A stretch of DNA of 64,000 nt from NCBI GenBank assembly GCA_037043455.1, contig JAWPHD010000239.1, positions 124,001 to 188,000 of the forward strand, in the 5' to 3' direction. The notes beneath the pieces are model-generated. The model had not been told where the DNA came from and searched no databases. It worked only from the letters and a program-made list of their open reading frames with translations. Position numbers and translations under genes: made by a program. Shown here one piece after another: positions 46,401 to 55,400 of this stretch (positions within the stretch are counted from its first letter, which is position 1; each line of letters begins with the position of its first letter). Source of the DNA: Cyrtodaria siliqua. Taxonomy: Eukaryota; Mollusca; Bivalvia; Adapedonta; Hiatellidae.

Positions 46401-49400
46401 GCCGTAACTCCGCTGTTACTGGTACGATCTGGCTGGTTTTCGAATTTATTCGAGCTTTCATTGATATTACTAAACAAATAAAGTTTGGTAAAGATTGGAA
46501 GAAAAATGAAGGTCCTATCGTCTTAACGAGGTAAAATTTAACTGACGGGACGACGGACAACTCACCATCCCATAAGCTCTGCTGGCCATTGGTCAGTAGA
46601 GCTTATAAGCTTACGGAGAAGGACAATATATTAAACATATTGCTGTACACTTAGACTTAAACTTACAGAGAGGAAAGCTCTTTTGAACATGAAACAAAAT
46701 ACTGTACATTTACTGTGACGCGCGATGTTAGTGCAACTTAAAATACCCATATCCATTGATTATACCAAATTGATGAAACTTCTTAAATGACGTAACATGT
46801 TCATATTCTTTAAGGGAATATTAGTGAAAAAGAAATGTTTCCGTAGTGGTATAGTGGTATAGTGGCGTAGTGGCGTAGTGGTGTAGTGGCGTAGTGGCGT
46901 AGTGGCGTAGTGGTGTAGTGGTGTAGTGGTGTAGTGGTGTAGTGGCATAGTGGCGTAGTGGCGTAGTGGCGGCGTAGTGGCATAGTGGCCTAGTGGCATA
47001 GTGGCGCAGTGGCGCAGTGGCGCAGTGGCGTAGTGGTGTAGTGGTATATAAAGGAAATTTTAGTGGCGGCAAACATCATTATTTGGTAGAATGACTGAAC
47101 ATGTTTCGTAACGTATTAATATTTAAGAAATAGAACATCATTTACGGTGAATTATCGTGTAAAAGCACGGTTTGGAGTTCAATTGTAAACAATAATTTCA
47201 CGACTCGAAGATAATTCGCCGTAAACGATGTTAATACCCCTAAAATGTGAAAATAACACACTCATCTGAAATCTTTCACATTGCTTTGCTTACTCTCCTA
47301 ACGTTGCAAACGTTACAGTGACATCTTTTGCATTGCCTTGCTTATTCTCCTAACGTTGCAAATGTTACAGTGATATATCGTTGAATATAACGAGCTATTT
47401 TAAACTAGGTTATATAGTGCGGGTGTATTAGAATAGAATATTAATTTCATGTTGAAGATTTATTACATACTTATTATTTTATATACCGGTAGCACTAAAA
47501 TGCTCGAAAACACAGAATTATTATAAATTTGAGTGTCAAACTTACGTAATGCCATTCAAATTGTGAAGTCTAAATGAGATGTCAGACTTCAGAAAATATA
47601 GCATTTCAGCGACCACACATTTAACGCATGAAGTAGTAATTAGTGAACGAAATAGCTAACACAAGTGTTGATTCTACACAAAAAATGCACATAAATTTAT
47701 CTTTTCACTGATGGGCTGATATTGTATCTTAACTGTTCTATATGAGTTTGTTAAGTAAAAGAAAAAGTCTTAATGAAATGTCACATCATTGTTTTTTTTA
47801 AGACATCAAACGTTAAAATACATCAAAAGCAAAAATAAATGCTAATTGTTTTTAACTTTCTATTTAAATGAAATCACCATGTTGTGAAATTGTGAGTGTT
47901 GGAACCTTGGCGATGAAAATCCTCTGAATGAACCGTTAACCTGCCGAGCGCGAATACGAAGTTAAATGCAAAAAGTGTAAACCAGACCGTAGTAGTAGTG
48001 GTAGAGGTAGTAGTAGCAGCAGTAGCATCAACAGCAGCAGCATCAGCAGTAGTAGTACATACAGAGGTTTATTATATTTATACAAATATTAGGCTATTGA
48101 TGCTAATGATAGTAAACGTAATAATTGTTGAGCGTTGTGGTCTAGAGGTAGAGCGTTGGATCAATGTTCGAAAAGTCGTGGGTTCGATCCCCGCCATTGC
48201 CATATGCGTTGTGTCCCTGAGCAAGACACTTTATCGGCATTTGCATAGTACTGGTTCTACCCAGGAAGACATCGAGAGTGGTTCAAATAAGTTCATAGAG
48301 CTTTCGTTACAATCGATGTAAAATAAATAAGTTAAAATAATAGTAGTAATAATGAAACTATTTATGTCGAATTCAAGTATATTGTAACGGAATCAAACCA
48401 TTAGGTGTTATACTATTAGACTATCAAAATATGTCCTATTTAACAAAATCGTTGACACCAGTACGCTACAATGCACCGACATTGTGTGTCACGTCTTAAT
48501 GTTTTTACTAGCTACAGAACATACATTTTGACACAGTATTCCTATTAAATATGAATATATTAAAAGATGAATATTTAAGCAATACCTGATTTTGAAATTG
48601 TTTTTGGTGCTTCCACAACATGTGTCTTCAGAGACTGACCGGTCAATCCATCAGCACTGTCGTGCACTGGGGCTTCAATGTAGTGCGCTTGGGCTTCTCC
48701 ATTTGTCACTACAGTATTATCATGTTCAGTCTTGGAACTTGGTTTAGTACAAACAGGTGATATACTATAATTTGCAGGTTCAGTCATGGTAACTTCTGTG
48801 TTAGAACCCACAAGATTTTTTTCTGTTTCAATATTTGAAATTGAGTCTTTCAGCAAAATCTGCTCTTTAACTGCATTTGTTTTACTGTTTGCCTTTGACA
48901 TTTTCTGAAAATATAAATTGTAAAGTATGAAATTAAACGAGGAAACATGTTAACAAGAAGCCAAACTGGCCCTGAATCGCTAACCTGATGATCTTTACAA
49001 AAATGAAACAATATCAAACAAGGTTATAATTTAACAGATGAGATCACGCAGTTGATCATGCAACATCACAAATTCCTTCACCGCCTTCAAGTGTTCAGGC
49101 TCAGTAAGTGTATATATGGTTATAGGGTGGAGATCTCAATGGTTTCCCTGTATAAGTTTATGTAAAACATGACCCCTGGGATGGGGCCAAATTTGACCCA
49201 AGGGTCATCACTTGAACAAGCTTGGTAGAGGAACATTAAGCTTAGGGTAAAAGCAAAATATTAAACCTCTAGCTGTTATAGTTTCAGAAGATGATTTTTT
49301 TTAAAAAGTTTTTCCCTAAGCAAAATATTAAACCTCTAGCTGTTATAGTTTCAGAAGATGATTTTTTTAAAAAAGTTTTTCCCTATGTCAGTCTTTGTAA

Positions 49401-52400
49401 AACTTGATCCCTGGGGAGGGATAAATGTGACCTCAGGGTCACCATCTGAACAAACTTGTAGAGGACAATAAGCTGATAGTAACTACAAAACATTAAAGCT
49501 CTGGCTCTTGTAGTTTTAGAGAAGAAGATTTTTTAAGTTTTTCCATATATAAGTCTATGTAAAACAATAGTTTCTGAGTTATGCTCCGGACAAGAATTAT
49601 AAGTATAACATTACAAAGGACAATAACTTTCAAATAAATGAAGACAGAGTTATGGTTGTTAAACTCTGCACATCCTCTCATTGTGTGAAATTTGATTGCA
49701 GTCCTATTAGTAGTTTTCATGTTATGGAGTGGACACAAACTATAAGTATAAAATTACAAAGGACAATAAATCTAAATTAAATGATGAGTTATGGTTCTTG
49801 CACTCTGAACTTCCTCTCATTGGTATCTCCGTGGCCGAGTGGTTAACGACGTTGCGTTGTAAACTTCTCGCCTCACCGTTGCAGGTTCGAATCCCACTGT
49901 GATCTCCACTTGTGAGGAAGTGTCGATTCTTAAGGATGGCGGGAGGTGAACAGTACTGGTTCTACCCAGGAAATGTGGGTGGTCTGCTTCCACCACAAAA
50001 AAATAGACCGTTATATATAACCTTACATGTTTAAAATGATGTAAAACACCATCCAAAAAAAAAGTGCTTATTGTGTGAAATTTGATTGCAGTCCCATTAG
50101 GAGTTTTGCAGTTATGGAGCGGACGAGAATATAAGTATATAATTACAAAGGGCAATAACTCTTATTTAAATAAAGAAAGAGTTATGATTCTTGCACTCTG
50201 CACTTCATCTCATTGCCCTTTATCATTGTGTGAAATTTCATCGCAGTCCCAGTAGTATTCGAGTTATGGAGCGGACACAAATTATAAATATAAAATTACA
50301 AAGGGCAATAACTTTAATTTAAATGAAGGCAGAGTGCACTCATTGCCCTCTATCATTATGTGAAATCTCCAGTTATGGAGCGGACACAAATTATAAGTAT
50401 AAAATAACTCCATTAAAATGAAGACAGTGATGTTTTTTGCACTCTGCACTTTCTCTCATTGTGTGAAATTTTGTTGCAGCCCCTCTAGTAGTTTTTGAGT
50501 TATTCAGCAGACACAAATTATACGTATAAAATTACAAAGGGTAGTAACTCTGATTTAAATAAAGGCAGAGTTATGGTTCTTGCGCTCTGCACTTCCTATC
50601 ATGGCCCTCTATCATTGTGTGAAATTTCATTGCAGTCCCACAAGTAGTTTTCGAGTTACGGAGCGGACATAAATTATAAGTTTAAAAATTACAAAGGGCA
50701 ATAACTCTAATTAAAATGAAGACAGATTTATGGTTCTTACACTCTGCACTTTCTCTCATTGCCCTCTATCATTGTGTGAAGTTTCGTTGCAGTCCCTTTA
50801 GTAGTTTTTGATTTATAGAGCAGACATGAAATGGGGCGGACGCAGGGCATTACTATTCCCTCCTTCAGCCTGCGGGGGTGGGAGATAACATTACATATCC
50901 CACTTCCGCCTGCGGCGGTGGGGGATAACAAACTTCGTAGAGGACCATAAGCTGATACTACATGCAATATGAGAGCTCTGTCTCCTTGATCTTTGACTAA
51001 CTGGACAATAGGGTTCCTCTGACCTAGGACAATGTACCAATGTACCTATGAAGTTTTATGAGTGTAGGTGTTATGGTTTTGAAGTTATTGTGTGGAATGC
51101 AGTTTTCCATATAAGGTCACTGTGACCTTGACCTATTGGCCCCAAAAACAATAGGGTCCCTCCTCTCACATAGGCAATATACCTTTCATTAGGGTGGGTC
51201 TAATACTTTTGGAGTTATTGTGCGGAATGTGAATTGTTTAAGGACGGACGGACAACCCCATACCATAAAAGTCCCATTTTTCAAACGGGTGTATAAAAAT
51301 GAAGGCTCTATCATGTTAACGAGGCAAATAAAGCATATGTAGGAAACTCAAGGGCCACAACTCCGGTGTTACTGGTCTAATTTTGCTGGTTTTTAAACTA
51401 GTTTGAGCTTGAATTGATTTCAACAATCTGGCCAAGTTTGGAAATTATAGAATGAAAGTTGAAGGGTCTATAATATTAAGGAGGCAAAATATAGCATATT
51501 TAAGAAATTCAAGGGCCATAACTCTAGTGTTAATTATCTGAACTAGCTTGTTTTCGAACTTTTCTGAATTTTCATTGATATCAACAATCTAGCCAAAAGG
51601 TAAAGATCGGATGAAAAATGAAGGCTCTATCGTGTTAAAGAATTTTATTTTAGCATATTTAACAAAATCAAGGGCCATAACTCCGGTGTTACTGATCCAA
51701 TCTGTCTGGTTTTCAACCTTGTCCGAGCTTTCATTCATATCAATCAACACTCTGCCCACATTTGGCGGCCCCTAAGCCCCCAACTGAAGAAAATTGAACC
51801 CATGAACCAAAGTTTCTTATGAGAAAAAGAAAAAAAAAGAAATAAAATAAGAAAAGAAAAAATATGCCTCCAGTGAGATTTGAACTCACGATCCCTGGAG
51901 TTTCCAGTGTACATTTTTAAATATTGAAAACGGGCCATAACTCCAGTGTTACTGGTTCGATCTGGCCAAGTTAGGGAAAGATCGAATACAAAATAAAGGC
52001 GCTAGAATGTTCATAAGGCTGAAAATGGCCTTTTTCAATAATTCAATGGGACATAACTATGTTGTTCCTGGTCCAATATAGCTGGTTTTCGAAATTGTCC
52101 AAGCTTTCATTAATAACAGCAATCTGGCCAAGTTTGGTAAATATCAACTTCAAAATGAAAGTCCCAGAGTGTTCACAAGGCAGAAAATGTCATTTTTTCA
52201 AGGGCATGTATTTTCAAATTTGTCTGAGCTTTCATCAATATCAACAATCTGGCCAAGTTTGGTAAAGATCAAATACAAAACGAAGGTGCTAGAGTGTTCA
52301 CAAGGCAGAATATGGCTTTTTTTCAGAAAAAAAGGGCCATAACTCTGGTGTTACAAATCCGATATGGCTGTTTTTCAAAATTGAACTAGCTTTCATTCAT

Positions 52401-55400
52401 ATAAAGACACTGACAAAGTTTGGTAAAAATCAAATAATAAATGAAGTTGCTAGAGTGTTCACAATGCAGAAAATGGCATTTTTCATCAAAACAAGGGTCA
52501 TAACTCTGGTGTTACTGATCAGATTGGCTGATCTTTCGAACTTGTCCAAGCTTTCATTGATATTGACAATCTATTCAAGTTTGGTAAAGATCAAATAATA
52601 AATGAAGGTGCTAGAGTGTTCAAAAGGCAGAACATGGCATTTTTCGGCGAATCAAGGGCCACAACTCCGGTGAAACTAATCCGATCCGGTTGGTTTTCGA
52701 ACTTGTGATATAAAGACCCTGCTAAAGTTTGGTTAAGAGCCAATAAATAATGAAGGCCCCATCGTGTTGACAAGGAAAAAGTTGACGGGCGACGACAGAC
52801 GAATTGTTGAAATCTGTCGAGCAGTTCTTTAACATATTTTTTATGGTAACGGCGACCATCTTGGATGTCACACAGATCTAATTTTAACAAATATGAAAAG
52901 CATTCATCTAAGGATCATACTTGTGAAGTTTGGTCTAAATTGGCCAAGCATTTTCTGCGGAGAAGTTGTTTGAAGCAAAAGTTAATGATGGACGGAGGAC
53001 AAACAGTGATCTTAATAGCTCACCTTTGAGCCTTCAGCTTAGTTTAGCTGTAAATAAGGTCATGATGCCATTCTTCAAACAACCTCACTCTTTCATTCGA
53101 AGTAATACTTCAGTATGTTGATTTTAAGACAAGGAAACAAAGATGAATGAAGGGAAATCATAACTGCCATCTCGGATAAGAACCATTCTGTACTGATCAT
53201 TTATTGAAATAAATAACCAGAAATGTGTCCATGGGACCATGGGACACAGATGCCCCACTGAAAACAACCAGTGTAAACATAAAATTTTAAGGAAAAAAAG
53301 GGCAGTAATACAATGCTGATTTTGACGCAGAATTTAAACTATGGGAGGAGATGGAGACACAAACTTTTCCGGACGGACAGGGCTAAAACTATATGTCTCC
53401 TCACCATTCGGTGGTGGGGGCATAATTATTGCGGTAATTTATTGCTTCAGGCACATACCATATCAGAGTTACAATGATTATCCTCCATTTTCTGCTTCTT
53501 AGCATGGTTCTCTGAAATACATGGACATTTTTCAAGAAAAGATTTTCTTCAATTTATTTATCAAGGGTACTAAACATTGACTAGCTCTTTTTGGATATAT
53601 ATGGAAAATTCAAATGAGAGACAAGGACAAAACAAGTGGTTAATGGCCTTGAAGCTCTACTTATAGGTTTTTGATAGCTAGATCAGCATTCCTGTGAAGT
53701 TTCATGAAAAATGTAGTTTCAGGATAGTCTTTACAAGTTTTTACTATGTAACTTTATGTAAACAAAGATGGTCAGGGCAGCCATGTTTAATGTTGAATCA
53801 CAATAATTTTCAACAAGGACCAACATCATGCCATGCCGATCATTTTAGAGAAAGTCCCATATCAATATCGCTTATAGTTTTCAGGAAGTAGTCGCTACAA
53901 TTTTTTAAAAACCTATTTTTAGCCGTGGTGGCCATCTTGAATTTCTGCCCAGCCTGAAATTTTGCTAGGATCAACTAGACACCAAGAGCAACATTCCTGT
54001 GAAGTTTCATGAAAATCTGTCAAGTAGCTTCAGAGGAGTAGTCTCTACAAGTTTTTATTATATAACTCTATGTAAACAAAGCCGCTGGCGGCCATGTTTA
54101 ATGTCGAATCAAAATAATTTTCTTTAATGACCAACATCATGTCATGCTGATCATTTTAGAAAAAGTCCCATATCAATATCACTTATAGTCTTTAGGAAGT
54201 AGTCGCTACATTTTTTTTTTTAAAATCTATTTTTAGCCGTGGTGGCCATCTTGAATTTCCGGCCAGCCTAAAATTGTGCTAGGAGCAACATTCCTGTGAG
54301 GTTTCATGAAAATCTGTCAAGTAGTTTCAGAGGAGTAATCGCTACAAGTTTTTATTATATAATTCTATGTAAAAAAAGATGGCAGCTGGTGGCCATGTTT
54401 AATGTTGAAATTCCTGAGTTGTGTTTCTTTTTCGCTTCAGTATATAATGAAAAATAATGAGCTGCACTCACCCTCTGTTTGTTTTTTGTCCTTGCATTTA
54501 CCTCAGAAGTGTCTCTTGTTTCCATAAAAAAAAAAATTATATCTAAAAAGAGCTAGTCGATGTTTAGTACCCGTGTTTATATATTCAGTGAAATACTTTA
54601 TTTGCATAATGTGGTATGCATTTATTCAGCAAAAACACCAAATTTAGCTTTTACTGCAGACATTTTACATACATAATTCACTTACAGCACAATGTTTCAC
54701 TTGTCCCCACGTCCCCACACTAATGAAAATACAGTTTTCTGACTATTCTGTGAAATATTTCTCATCTTCACCCCGTACCAACAATTATTATGTATACTTC
54801 ACACCATTTTTGCATATAAGCGTTTATTTATCCTCGCTGCACTGCACCGGGTATTTTAGCGAGCAGACCACGGTTTCAAGTCTTATCTGAAAGATGGGTC
54901 AGTTGTGAAATTCTTTTTCGAGTATTTCGAGAATCATTACGTGGTCCGATTATTAACTTTCATACACCATCCAACCCCTTCTCCAACAAGCGAAAAAGGG
55001 GTTGGCTGGGATATGAAATAAAACCTTAATTTTGGCATAGAAAGTTTGCATATTGTAAAATTAAAAACATTGAATAAGTAATGTTAAACAGGTTATCGCA
55101 TTTTGTTCAGTAAAGAATGTGTTTTATTGTTGAAATATCCATTATAAAACTCTGCTAATATAAGCTTTCCCATCGCTTAATGGAATTAAGGCGGGAACAT
55201 GTAATGTAATCCAAATTTGGTGGTGGCTGGGATAGAACGCACGATAACTGTATTACTAAACCGACGTGCTAACCATTTTACAATTCACTAAACAATAGGG
55301 TACCTTGATTTGATGCCATTTCCTGTTGTAAACGTTTCCTGTTTACTGAATCTTCTGGTTTGTAAGCAGTTGTCACACCGGTCAGTTGTAAACATGTTTC

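Noticed and set aside
46760..47072. Frames rich in HYATTPL-type repeats
   Set aside because: They are direct translations of the 8-bp GTAGTGGY array.
49821..49900. tRNA-Ser/Leu gene
   Set aside because: The tRNA-like head continues into a SINE body with a poly-A tail and interrupts an F5 repeat.
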